From: Proteiniborus ethanoligenes
GTDB taxonomy: Bacteria; Bacillota; Clostridia; Tissierellales; Proteiniboraceae
Direction of reading: 5' to 3'
Assembly (NCBI RefSeq): GCF_900107485.1
Contig: NZ_FNQE01000014.1
Location: 1 to 64,000 of the forward strand
Length of the DNA: 64,000 bases
Part shown: piece after piece, positions 37,367-46,403 of the stretch
How positions within the stretch are numbered: position 1 is the stretch's first letter
How the letters are laid out: every line of letters starts with the position of its first letter
Made by a program: the position numbers and the translations under genes
The notes under the pieces: model-generated
Seen by the model: only the letters and a program-made list of their open reading frames with translations
What the model was told of the DNA's origin: nothing
Databases searched by the model: none

Positions 37367-39048
37367 TATATCACCCCCTTGGCGAAAATATCATCTTCAA
37401 AACTTACAATATGTCCTGATTCTTTTATAGCCTCATACGCACTTTTATTATCCTTTTTGCCCTGTTCAACAATGCTTCGAATATCAAATGAGTTTACAGC
37501 ATTTCGCCCTGATTCTCTTTCTTCCATTTTACCTGTTCCTTTTTTCCCTATCCCCCCTACTTCTTCATCCTTAAGTTGTTCTATCACACCTTTTACCATA
37601 TCATCTGCACCTAAGTCTTGGTTTTTAGAAAACATAGTATCAATTATTTTTTGTGCCTTTTTAATATCTACACCTAACTCAACAAGTTTTATCAGTGCCT
37701 CTTTTTTTACCCCTATAGAGCCCTCTTGCCTTAGTTTTTTTTGTTCTTTCTTTATCTCCTTAGCCCGCAAGTCCAGGTTAATAGATTCTCTCGTCCGAGT
37801 TAAATAATCTGTATAATCAATATCCGCCATATAGATATCTTCATATTTAATAATTTCTCTCATATTATTCGTCTTTAATGCAGTAATCATTGGCTGAATT
37901 AGTTTTAAATTCTCTTTTGCTACCTTTTTAATAATTTGTGGAGTTATCTCTTCCTTTCCTGTTGATATAGCATGGGCTTGAGCAATAGCATAAACCTTTT
38001 TTAATAAATCAGGTATCCCCTGGGTTTCTTCATATAAAACATTACTTATTTCAGGGGTAAGGAGCGTTTCTTTCCTCATCCACTGGTAGTGCCATATAGA
38101 ATCTACTAATAAGTCCCACACCCCATCTCTTTGAATCCTATCGCATACCATATCGCCACCGAGGCCTGACCCTCTGCGTGCCTGTCTGAAGTCTCCCTGA
38201 AGGACTTTGATTGCTTTTGGGGTTCCCACTAAAATAACTGGTACCCCTACATTATTTACGAGGTTTACAAAGAAATTTAACATCTTTTCACTTCCACCAG
38301 ATTTGGCCATACTTAAATGTTGTATCTCATCAATAACTAAAATGCCTAGAGCACAATTTCTTACCACCTGATTCATGACGGTCATCATCACATCAACAGT
38401 TGGTCTTGTCCTCATTACTTTTTCATGATAATTGGTTCCAAGAAGCCTGTCTATTTCAGCAAAAAACTCGTATAAGAGTCCCTTAATTGAGCCGTCATGG
38501 GGGCATTCCAATTTCAGATATACTACCTGATACATCGAAAAAGGAATTTCTTGATATTCAGAATGCACAATTATCTGAGGATATAAAGTTAGTACCCTAT
38601 TAAGAGAAGAAGTCTTTCCCAAACCTGATATTCCTATCAAAGAAAATCCTAGTGAAGTTGAATAAAAATCTTTATTATTTATTAGGTTACTAGTATTCTC
38701 ATGATAATCTCTGTAAAACCCTTGAGCCAGTTTGCTGCTAAATGGATTCCGGGAAAGGTATCCTTGCCTTATTGCACGAGAAATCTTTCTTTCAAGTTCT
38801 ATGCTCATAGGGAGGGGCTGAAAAACCTGAAATAATCTGTCTACCATATGAATACGATAGTGACTGTCCAGCAATCTTTCACTTTTATTAAATTCGGGAT
38901 AAAAAGCCAATCTTTCAATTGCCTCTTGGGCGGAAAGGAGATTAGGAAGAGATTCAATAAATGGATTGCCTTTATAATCTGGAATTATCTGCTCTATATA
39001 CTCTGCCTCTACTGCTATACTACCATTCGGTATTATCACTTCCTTCAT
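37366..39048 (-). CDS. tnsC: TnsC-like AAA+ regulator ATPase
   Basis: 560 aa. Walker A GISGLGKTSS and Walker B ILVIDEIQHL are intact; sensor-type segments follow (PVILVGTPKAIKVL). The N-terminal 110 residues and acidic, Lys/Glu-rich C-terminus flank the AAA+ core and should contact TnsAB and TniQ. TnsC passes the target signal from TniQ to the transposase. Starts inside the end of tnsB (29-nt overlap). Confidence 0.92.
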   Translation of the reverse strand: MKEVIIPNGSIAVEAEYIEQIIPDYKGNPFIESLPNLLSAQEAIERLAFYPEFNKSERLLDSHYRIHMVDRLFQVFQPLPMSIELERKISRAIRQGYLSRNPFSSKLAQGFYRDYHENTSNLINNKDFYSTSLGFSLIGISGLGKTSSLNRVLTLYPQIIVHSEYQEIPFSMYQVVYLKLECPHDGSIKGLLYEFFAEIDRLLGTNYHEKVMRTRPTVDVMMTVMNQVVRNCALGILVIDEIQHLSMAKSGGSEKMLNFFVNLVNNVGVPVILVGTPKAIKVLQGDFRQARRGSGLGGDMVCDRIQRDGVWDLLVDSIWHYQWMRKETLLTPEISNVLYEETQGIPDLLKKVYAIAQAHAISTGKEEITPQIIKKVAKENLKLIQPMITALKTNNMREIIKYEDIYMADIDYTDYLTRTRESINLDLRAKEIKKEQKKLRQEGSIGVKKEALIKLVELGVDIKKAQKIIDTMFSKNQDLGADDMVKGVIEQLKDEEVGGIGKKGTGKMEERESGRNAVNSFDIRSIVEQGKKDNKSAYEAIKESGHIVSFEDDIFAKGVI

Positions 39049-41182
39049 CCATCATCACCTCTTTCTGTTTTTGAAACAGCAATTGCAGGGTATCCATCTC
39101 TTCGGTTTCTTTTTCTTCTTTGTTGGCTTTAAAATATTGATTATCATTGCCTAAATCAAAAGCCTCTTCCAGCCTTCTTACGGACTTTTCAGCCTTCCTA
39201 TTCTCCCTAATGTTCTTTACTCTTTGTCTATCACTTCCTACTGTACTCGTCTCATTTTTATAGTCTTCTTCTGCTTGCTGAACTATGTCTTCTATTTCAG
39301 CAATTAACTGAGTCTTGGCTTGTGCTACATTATCTTTGCTCTTTTCCTGCTGCATTTTTTCTACTACTAATAAGTATTCTATTTCTTCAAATGCCTTATC
39401 TTTATATCTGCTGTTAGCATCTACCAAAAAACATTTCTCGTATTCATTAGGGTTATCATTATAGACATAGATATATTCCATATTACGTGGGTCATAACTT
39501 ATTTTAATTTTCCGTGTTCCCTTGGTTCGTGCATCAGCAAACATTCCGTTTTTTAGCATAGACTTTGCTGCATAATACATATCTTTATACCTAATCCCTT
39601 TTGCAGTCACAGTGGCTGTATCAGAAGGCATCAGTGCTAGTTTTGCAGCATCCTCTGGAACTGTTCTAAGTGTCCCACCTCGATTTGCAATACCCCAGTT
39701 CCAAAGTTCTATTGGAATACAGGAAACATTATCTTCAACCATATCTTCATCACGCTTATAGTAATCCAAATGATAATGATTATTGTGGTATAAAATGCAT
39801 TTTATCATTATCTGAGTAAATTGAAATAAATCCAGTTTTGCTTTTATCCTATAGTCTTTATCCCCTCGTTCCCTTCCATCTAAATCCACAACACCTGGCA
39901 CAAATGGCTTTACTCGCTCATTTGTAAGTCCAAAGAACCTTTCAACTGCTGATTTCAGGTCTGCTCGATAAGGTGGTGTATTTTGAACTTTTACATTTAG
40001 AGTATTTATAAGGTTATCAATATTTCCTCCTTCTAGTTCTCCACGGTCTGCTATTATAGTTTCTGGAAGATGGTGTACAGGCCAATCCTTCTCCCCTATT
40101 TCAATACCATACTGCTTACAAAACTCCACTTTATTCATGGTTGCGTTTAAAAGCGCCATCATGGCTCCTGCATAAGAACCTGTTTCTAATCCAATATATA
40201 GACCGCATATTAGTCTACTGAACTTGTCAATTACTGCATAAATGGCTGGTCTACCTATAACCCAGTTTCTGTTGAATCTTGATACCAAATAAACATCACC
40301 CACCTGGCAATCTATTTCGAATTTTCCCGGCTGAAATACTCCATCTAAAGAACTGCCTATTATAGGTCGATACTGTTTTTGATACTTTTTATTGCTGTAT
40401 CTGCTAGTTATCTCTTTTTTTATATTTCGCTCCTTCTCAAACCAATACCTAAACTGCCCAAAGGATGGAATTTCCGCCTGAGGCTTTATAATTGGTATCT
40501 TAACTCCATTTTCTTCTTTAAAACCATCCGAAAAATATTCTTTTCTCATGAGTTCATAAGTCAATGTTAAAGAATTTTTTGCTGTGGTATAGTAGTATTT
40601 ATTTACAGCAATACGAAAGATTCTTTTTATTTCCTCAGTAACATTTACCCCTTCTCCTATAATAGACTGATTAGTTCTAGGTCTTCCTCTTTTCACATTT
40701 CCAGCCTTTCTCTCTTTGCCCTTTGCTCCACAGTTTCGGTAATCTGGTAATAAAGCGTTGCAAGTTTTTCCCCTTTTCCAGTACCTTTTTAAATATTCCA
40801 GAATCCATGATTCACTTAATCCACAGGTTTCGGAGGCTCTTTTAATTAACTTCCCTCTAAAAGCAGATTGAAAAATATCTGGCTCCTTATCTACCATATC
40901 CCTAATTACTTCCCACGCCCTATCCCTAATTTTCTTATGTTTTTCAGGTATATCTTGTTCCTTTAACACAACTATAAATTCGTCATCATCTTTTATTTCT
41001 GCCTTCCCTCCAGCCAATGCATCTTCTATATCCTTCTGTCTTCGAATATAAGGAACTTTATTTTTATTTACATCTATTGTGTAGGCTATTTCATCATCCA
41101 TCCACAGAAGTCTCTCAATGTTAGTACTTTCAGTCCCATCTTTCCATTCTAGTAAGGAATTAACCGTATACCTTAACATCAT
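39020..41182 (-). CDS. tnsB: TnsB-like DDE transposase
   Basis: About 720 aa. The RNase-H-fold triad is complete: Asp in FEIDCQVGDVYLVS, Asp in TIIADRGELEG, and Glu in SAVERFFGLTNERVKPF. N-terminal helix-turn-helix regions (IKRASETCGLSESWILEYLKR) should bind transposon ends; a C-terminal beta-barrel and coiled tail follow. It cuts and joins the 3' ends. Start chosen at the ATG behind AAAGGGGG; it overlaps the end of tnsA by 23 nt. Confidence 0.93.
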   Translation of the reverse strand: MMLRYTVNSLLEWKDGTESTNIERLLWMDDEIAYTIDVNKNKVPYIRRQKDIEDALAGGKAEIKDDDEFIVVLKEQDIPEKHKKIRDRAWEVIRDMVDKEPDIFQSAFRGKLIKRASETCGLSESWILEYLKRYWKRGKTCNALLPDYRNCGAKGKERKAGNVKRGRPRTNQSIIGEGVNVTEEIKRIFRIAVNKYYYTTAKNSLTLTYELMRKEYFSDGFKEENGVKIPIIKPQAEIPSFGQFRYWFEKERNIKKEITSRYSNKKYQKQYRPIIGSSLDGVFQPGKFEIDCQVGDVYLVSRFNRNWVIGRPAIYAVIDKFSRLICGLYIGLETGSYAGAMMALLNATMNKVEFCKQYGIEIGEKDWPVHHLPETIIADRGELEGGNIDNLINTLNVKVQNTPPYRADLKSAVERFFGLTNERVKPFVPGVVDLDGRERGDKDYRIKAKLDLFQFTQIMIKCILYHNNHYHLDYYKRDEDMVEDNVSCIPIELWNWGIANRGGTLRTVPEDAAKLALMPSDTATVTAKGIRYKDMYYAAKSMLKNGMFADARTKGTRKIKISYDPRNMEYIYVYNDNPNEYEKCFLVDANSRYKDKAFEEIEYLLVVEKMQQEKSKDNVAQAKTQLIAEIEDIVQQAEEDYKNETSTVGSDRQRVKNIRENRKAEKSVRRLEEAFDLGNDNQYFKANKEEKETEEMDTLQLLFQKQKEVMMDEGSDNTEW

Positions 41183-42017
41183 TATTTCCCCCTTTGTCAC
41201 TTATTTCAGGTATGTAAACTGATTTTCCTGTTTGGCTAAGATTTATAGGCTTATCCATATCTAAAACTATCCTTTTCTCTGCAACTAAACGTTTAAATAA
41301 TAGTAATCCCATTCCGACATCCAGTGAATAGTCTTTTTCAAATCCTGCTATAATGTTCTTTATGCTCTGCTTATTATCAATAAATCTGTATAAAATACCG
41401 TCAAACAAGTCATCAAACTCAGCCTTAGAAAGACCGTTGCAGTCATCAGAATTCATCACTGAATGAACCCATTCTATATTTTTTGCCCTGACATCATTAA
41501 TGTCCTTATTTGTCACAATGCCCCAATCAATTCCTTGAGCCTTCCAGTACCTCCTTTCAATTTCCAGTTTCTCGATTGTACTCTTTTTAGACAATTCCGA
41601 AGCATATTTTATGCTTCTTGCAGTAAAACTCTTTTTTCCATCAGAGTTCAATAGTGTAATCAAAAATGTAGTAGTTAGTATATAAGGCTCCTTGGTTTTC
41701 CTGTCTATAAACTTACCAAGTCTTAAATCCGATGTATCTTTTAACACTACTTCTAAATCTATAAGGGGATAATGCTCTCGAATATCGATAACTTTTTCTT
41801 CCCAATCTAATAAATAAAAATACTTTAATTGCGTATCTGAAAAAAAATGATGTATTCTTTGAGTTGTCCACCCAAAAACTCTTGTTACCCTGCCCATACT
41901 AGGGAAATCCTGCACAGTTAGCCAAGGCTTATATTCCTTCCCTTCTCCCTGACCCCTGCCTTCCTTTATCCATCTATTTAATTTGTTTGAATCCCAATCA
42001 TTGCTTCTTTTAGCCAT
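41160..42017 (-). CDS. tnsA: TnsA-like protein with altered catalytic site
   Basis: 285 aa. Very close to Tn7 TnsA in layout: IKEGRGQGEGKEYKPWLTVQ, HHFFSD, WEEKVIDIREHYPLI, and IEKLEIERRYWKAQGIDWGI. The family nuclease site is Glu63, Asp114 and Lys132 in Tn7. Here the Glu63 position is Gln63 (codon CAA at 41831-41829), the Asp114 position is Thr117 (ACA at 41669-41667), while the Lys (Lys137) remains. The protein probably cannot cut the 5' ends yet keeps its structural role. ATG behind GGAGG. Confidence 0.9.
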   Translation of the reverse strand: MAKRSNDWDSNKLNRWIKEGRGQGEGKEYKPWLTVQDFPSMGRVTRVFGWTTQRIHHFFSDTQLKYFYLLDWEEKVIDIREHYPLIDLEVVLKDTSDLRLGKFIDRKTKEPYILTTTFLITLLNSDGKKSFTARSIKYASELSKKSTIEKLEIERRYWKAQGIDWGIVTNKDINDVRAKNIEWVHSVMNSDDCNGLSKAEFDDLFDGILYRFIDNKQSIKNIIAGFEKDYSLDVGMGLLLFKRLVAEKRIVLDMDKPINLSQTGKSVYIPEISDKGGNNDVKVYG

Positions 42018-42049
42018 TGAATTACCTCCGATACTTTAAAATTGCAAAT

Positions 42050-42106
42050 AAAAAAATGCCACTGACCTCAAGGCATCTTTAAGATGTCTGTGTCAATGGC
42101 ATTTTA
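42050..42106 (-). terminator. Hairpin with T-run upstream of tnsA
   Basis: Outer stem AAATGCCA(T/C)TGAC / GTCA(G)TGGCATTT with an inner hairpin (GACATC / GATGCC-like), followed on the minus strand by TTTTTTT. It looks like an intrinsic terminator reading towards tnsA and may block read-through from outside. Confidence 0.6.
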
Positions 42107-42239
42107 ATCCATTCGTTCTGTGTACTTTAATTTTATCATATAACAACTTTATTTTAAACGTTAAAGTTTAATTTGAAATAGGTTATAGTGGCCAAGTAAA
42201 ATTCTATGTATTACTTGCACAAGGAGGCATTTAAGTATC

Positions 42240-42425
42240 ATGAAAGGAAGTATTTTTAGAACTATAAGATTGCTTATACTAGCAAACATATTCTTAATAC
42301 CTTTTGTTGTAACCATTCAAAACATTGTTATACGCTTTGTTATAGGCTTATTCATAGGTTTTTCATTTATTGCATTACTGTCATTCACAAGTAAAATACA
42401 AAACTTATATGAAAAAGATGATTAA
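42240..42425 (+). CDS. Small two-span membrane protein, 61 aa
   Basis: Two hydrophobic segments (about 8-26 and 30-47) with a short charged tail (KIQNLYEKDD). ATG is preceded by AAGGAGG at about 12 nt. A terminator follows. Function and family unknown. It lies just outside the probable right end of the Tn7-like element. Confidence 0.6.
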   Translation: MKGSIFRTIRLLILANIFLIPFVVTIQNIVIRFVIGLFIGFSFIALLSFTSKIQNLYEKDD

Positions 42426-42430
42426 AGTAA

Positions 42431-42474
42431 TGAGAAAGGCATTAGCAGGACATAATCCCCTAATGCCTTTTCTT
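42431..42474 (+). terminator. Terminator behind the 61-aa gene
   Basis: AAGGCATTAG / CTAATGCCTT stem followed by TTCTTAT. Confidence 0.8.
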
Positions 42475-42599
42475 ATATTTAGCGGAGGGTGTAGCCTTTA
42501 ATATTGAAATTTATGGTATAATCCTAAACCCCTTATCCTTTAAACCCTTTGCCACTACCCCTACAGTTCCCGCTGTTTTATTAAAGCGAAGAGACAATT

Positions 42600-43058
42600 T
42601 TATATAAGAGGTCTTCCATTTCCTTTTAATTTTTCATTAAACTTATCCATTACTGTTTTATACTTCTCTAAATTCTTTTGTTGCTTTTTAATATCTATAC
42701 TAGAATTGTACATATATATATGTGAGAATAAAAAACTTATATCATCACGCTCTAACATAGCATAGTCTTCGTATAATTCCATATTATCCTTTATTACTTT
42801 TTTAATTCTCTTGCATTCTCTTCTACAGTTTTGGCCATCCTCTACTAGCCCCCATTCATTCTCATTCATAAGTTTTTCTTCATTTCCTTTTAAAAAACTT
42901 ATGAATTCATCAAGGAAATTTATCAAAACCTCTACTTCTGTTCCATCCAAATATATCTTTTCTTTTCTATCTTTAATACAAAAACCGTCAGAGGATTTTT
43001 GCTTATGCTCAATCTTTTTTAATCTAAAATTGTCTAGGCTCACTATATTATTTTCCAT
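42600..43058 (-). CDS. Unknown helical protein, 152 aa
   Basis: Begins MENNIVSLDNFRLKKIEHKQK; the rest is charged and helical with a possible coiled coil at the end (DIKKQQKNLEKYKTVMDKFN). No family recognised. Start chosen at the ATG 9 nt behind GAGGT. Neighbours are other unknown accessory genes. Confidence 0.55.
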   Translation of the reverse strand: MENNIVSLDNFRLKKIEHKQKSSDGFCIKDRKEKIYLDGTEVEVLINFLDEFISFLKGNEEKLMNENEWGLVEDGQNCRRECKRIKKVIKDNMELYEDYAMLERDDISFLFSHIYMYNSSIDIKKQQKNLEKYKTVMDKFNEKLKGNGRPLI

Positions 43059-43221
43059 TTTTAACATACCTCACTTTTTTATTTATTTACTTTTAGCATA
43101 ACACGAAATTTTTCTAGAATTGCCAAAAGCGTAGAATAACATTAAGATTATGTTACAATTGTATTAATTCTAACTTATAAAAAAATATTGGCGAACAAAT
43201 CGCCAACATTCCAAACCCCTA

Positions 43222-43662
43222 TCAACTCAAAGCAGTCCTATTTTCTTGATAGTTATTAATGTAATCTCTATATTCCTTTATATCCTTTTTATTCAGCATA
43301 GAATATATGCTTTCTATTTGCCATACAAGGTCCTCATATTTCTTATTGTGTATGCCCATTAATTGTAAATTTAAGTGTACACACTCCCTAAAAACTAAAA
43401 ATTCTGCTATATTTAGTTCAAGTATAATTTCCTTCCTATTGTACGGTTCAGCCATTAAAATAAGTAATTTAGTCATTATCATCTCTGTATTGGCGATATT
43501 TTCATGGATTGCAAAGTCATCTATAACTCCCTCTTCATATCTTAAAATTTCTAGATGCCTATTTATCTGCCGTAGCAATGATAATAACAATTCCTTGGGA
43601 ATCTTAATCTTAATATTTACCTCATTAAACTTAGAATAAATTTCTTCTGGTTTTAAATGCAT
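43222..43662 (-). CDS. Unknown helical protein, 146 aa
   Basis: Mostly helical, no Cys clusters, no membrane segment and no recognised motif. The segment HENIANTEMIMTKLLILMAEPYNRKEI recalls four-helix HEPN-like folds but lacks the Rx4H motif. ATG behind GGGAGGG. A weak inverted repeat upstream of 43200 may end it. Confidence 0.5.
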   Translation of the reverse strand: MHLKPEEIYSKFNEVNIKIKIPKELLLSLLRQINRHLEILRYEEGVIDDFAIHENIANTEMIMTKLLILMAEPYNRKEIILELNIAEFLVFRECVHLNLQLMGIHNKKYEDLVWQIESIYSMLNKKDIKEYRDYINNYQENRTALS

Positions 43663-43814
43663 AGTATAAGCCCTCCCTATATTATAAAATTCCTATTTCT
43701 TAAACTCTATATAATATAAAGAGGGCTGCATATTCTTATCAAGTTTCATTTCATCTTTTATTATTAATTTAAAAATAGTTATGTTTTTAATCACACAAAT
43801 TAATCAACTTAATA

Positions 43815-44243
43815 TCAACACCACTCTAACATATTGGTTGATATAATCTTGGGTATCAAACCGACTCTACCATTGTTTGTAATTTTAATATTTTCTCTAC
43901 CTCTATAATATTTATAATTACTTGTGTTCTCAGACGGTTTACAGTATGTAATTAATAATGATTCTACATCATCTAATTTCTTTGAGGAGAACTTTTTACC
44001 TGGTTCAAATGATAGCACTCCAAATCTAATAAACAGTTGTCCCCGATAAACATGTAACCAATCTTTAGCATGTTCATTGATTCGGTAAACAAAGGGTCTT
44101 TCAGTTTTCCCAATATATTGAAGTGTCTCATTATTACCGAATACTCTATATATTGCATAAATTCCTGTTTTATTTACTATACTATATTTATCAATATTAT
44201 GTAGTTTGTATGGCCCATGCCAAGTTATCGTGATTTCTTCCAT
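43815..44243 (-). CDS. GIY-YIG nuclease-domain protein
   Basis: 142 aa. The GIY-YIG core is plain: TGIYAIYRVFGNNETLQYIGKT, then the Arg-containing helix VYRINEHAKDW, with the late metal-binding Glu in DDVESLLITYCKP. Single-domain proteins of this type are small nucleases in repair or defence. It lies behind the Gabija-like pair on the same strand. Start chosen at the ATG behind GAGGTGAG. Confidence 0.8.
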   Translation of the reverse strand: MEEITITWHGPYKLHNIDKYSIVNKTGIYAIYRVFGNNETLQYIGKTERPFVYRINEHAKDWLHVYRGQLFIRFGVLSFEPGKKFSSKKLDDVESLLITYCKPSENTSNYKYYRGRENIKITNNGRVGLIPKIISTNMLEWC

Positions 44244-44480
44244 TTTTTGCTCACCTCGCAATTTATCCCTGATTGTTCTTAACCAATCTATTTTATTCAA
44301 AACAATCGCTTAGTGCGGTTTCTAATTCAGATATGATGTTATGTTTAATATAAGTTGTTCATTTTTTAGTCCCTAATAGATAGGGTAATAATAAATGTAG
44401 GTGTCGAGACACATACTTTTCATTTTCATCTGTCTACACTGGTAATATATCAGAGATAAAATATCATTGTTTACAGTGAA

Positions 44481-44583
44481 CTAATCTTTTATTCTTATCT
44501 CATCCCTGGCTTCTTTTATAGCAACATACAATAAGTTTTCCTCTCCACCAATATGTCCACAATTAATTTGGTTAGCGAGTACT
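44481..44583 (-). pseudogene. Fragment of a UvrD-type helicase C-terminus
   Basis: One minus-strand frame reads ANQINCGHIGGEENLLYVAI then KEARDEIRIKD and a stop. It parallels the end of the adjacent gajB (EENLLYVALSRVKEKLVVF), the motif VI region of UvrD helicases. A stop lies just upstream, so only this tail remains. The rest of 44244-44632 shows no gene. Confidence 0.6.
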
Positions 44584-44632
44584 CATTTGGTGAACACAAA
44601 ACCTAAATAATAATAAATATTATATAACCAAT

Positions 44633-46402
44633 TTAAACTACCCAGTCAAATACTACTAATTTCTCTTTCACTCTGCTAAGTGCTACATAAAGCAAATTTT
44701 CTTCTTTATTAATGGCTTCTCTATCTATTAAATAGACATAATCAAACTCTCTTCCTTTTGATTGATGTACATTAAGGACATATATCCCTTTTAATTCTCT
44801 AAATGCCTTAAGATATTGATATTGTAAAAATATATCCATGATTTTATCTTCTGAGTAACTACTGAACTTTAAAACTTTTTTTACTAAAGACATCAAATCA
44901 TAATTTATTTGCAATTCACTACCATTTATTAACTTTATACTATTGCATAGACACTTATAATAGTTATTATCTACCATTGCTTCCTCAACATAACTTCTAA
45001 TAGTTTTAAGTATATCTAAACGTACTCTCTTTAAACTATTGAATGACACATCATCTAATTTATTACGATTAATTGAACCTATATTGCTGTCATCAACAAC
45101 GGCAAAAATATATTTAAATATCTCCCTACATAACTCATCTTCGTTTATCTTACTTTGTTGTTTCCGCATAAATTCAATTAAATCACATACAACATTATGT
45201 TCATCTTCATTATTATTGATAGTCTGAGAATTAATATTAAACTCTTCCTTTAAGGCTTTCTTTAATAAATTTACTTGTTCATTCCCTCTACATAAAATAC
45301 CTATGGATTTGTTTTTCCTATCTTTATACTTTGGTAACTCATGAAATACTCTATATTTTAAAACCGCAAACATATGATTTTTTATTTCCTTGGAATAAAT
45401 ATTTTTTCCTCTCACTTTGACTTTTATATACTTAATGTTTTCAGAAGAATTAAAGTTTTTTATGTTATGGGTTCCTTCTCTGACCTCTTTAAGTGTATTT
45501 TCTATATCCTTACGGCTTTTAAATCTCATTACTTCGAGAAGTTCTTTTTGTTTAATTTCACCCATATAGTTATTCAATAAATTATTTAATCTTTCCGAAG
45601 ATGCACCTCTCCATCCATAAATCATTTGTTTAGAATCAGCAAAAAATATGGCGTTATTATTCATGCCAATCAATTTTTTTATTATCTTATCTTGTAAATC
45701 GGAAGAATCTTGGTATTCATCCAATATAATAAGATTATATTTATTTTGGATAATATTTAGCAGTGCCTGCGATTTTTGCAATAATTTCCACATATAATAG
45801 GCTATATCTGAAAAACCTATATAACCTTCTCTATTCATTTCTTTTATTATATCCTTGATATCTTCCTTGTAGGGAATAAGTTTTTTAACAGTAGGTTTCA
45901 CGTTTCCCTTATAAGTTAAAGGTCTAAAATCTCCTTCTAGCAAAGACTCAGCCCATTCGTATTGTTCCTTATCATCTCCATCGTACTCTGGTATGAATGA
46001 AAGTTTATTCTTAAATGCCTCTCTCCGTTGTTTTGTTGACATAATAATTAAATTTTCTTTTAATCCTAAATATTGACTATAAGCCCATACATATTTTTGA
46101 AAAAAAGAGTGAAAATTAGTTATTTCAATATATTTATCCCAATTGACATCACGAGAACCCAATATATCTAACTGCTTTTCAATTTGCGCTTTTGCGTTTT
46201 TAGAAAAGGTTAATATTAATACTTTTTTATTATACAGGGGATTAGTTTTAATATTAAAATATGTATAATTTATAGCAGTTGCAACTGCCGTAAATGTTTT
46301 GCCAGTTCCAGGAGGTGCTTCAACTAGCAATACTCTATTCCTTGAATTATTCTGAGTAAAATAATTAATAATATATTCTTGCTCTGGGTTTGGTTTAATC
46401 AT
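44633..46402 (-). CDS. gajB: Gabija helicase-like protein GajB
   Basis: 589 aa UvrD/PcrA-like superfamily 1 protein. Walker A VEAPPGTGKTFTA, motif II LDEYQDSSDLQ, motif III FFADSKQMIYGWRG, and motif VI LLYVALSRVKEKLV are present. In Gabija, GajB senses DNA ends and works with the GajA nuclease in anti-phage defence. Start chosen at the ATG behind GAGGTGA, 1 nt after the gajA stop; a longer frame is possible. Length is close to known GajB. Confidence 0.85.
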   Translation of the reverse strand: MIKPNPEQEYIINYFTQNNSRNRVLLVEAPPGTGKTFTAVATAINYTYFNIKTNPLYNKKVLILTFSKNAKAQIEKQLDILGSRDVNWDKYIEITNFHSFFQKYVWAYSQYLGLKENLIIMSTKQRREAFKNKLSFIPEYDGDDKEQYEWAESLLEGDFRPLTYKGNVKPTVKKLIPYKEDIKDIIKEMNREGYIGFSDIAYYMWKLLQKSQALLNIIQNKYNLIILDEYQDSSDLQDKIIKKLIGMNNNAIFFADSKQMIYGWRGASSERLNNLLNNYMGEIKQKELLEVMRFKSRKDIENTLKEVREGTHNIKNFNSSENIKYIKVKVRGKNIYSKEIKNHMFAVLKYRVFHELPKYKDRKNKSIGILCRGNEQVNLLKKALKEEFNINSQTINNNEDEHNVVCDLIEFMRKQQSKINEDELCREIFKYIFAVVDDSNIGSINRNKLDDVSFNSLKRVRLDILKTIRSYVEEAMVDNNYYKCLCNSIKLINGSELQINYDLMSLVKKVLKFSSYSEDKIMDIFLQYQYLKAFRELKGIYVLNVHQSKGREFDYVYLIDREAINKEENLLYVALSRVKEKLVVFDWVV

Positions 46403-46403
46403 T

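Larger units (their letters stand above)
35657..42017 (-). mobile_element. Tn7-like transposition module tnsA-tnsB-tnsC-tniQ
   Basis: Four overlapping minus-strand genes in canonical Tn7 order. By analogy the right end lies just upstream of tnsA (about 42.05-42.24 kb) and cargo lies behind tniQ at lower coordinates. No terminal repeats or 5-bp duplication could be fixed, so only the gene module is given here. Confidence 0.9.
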
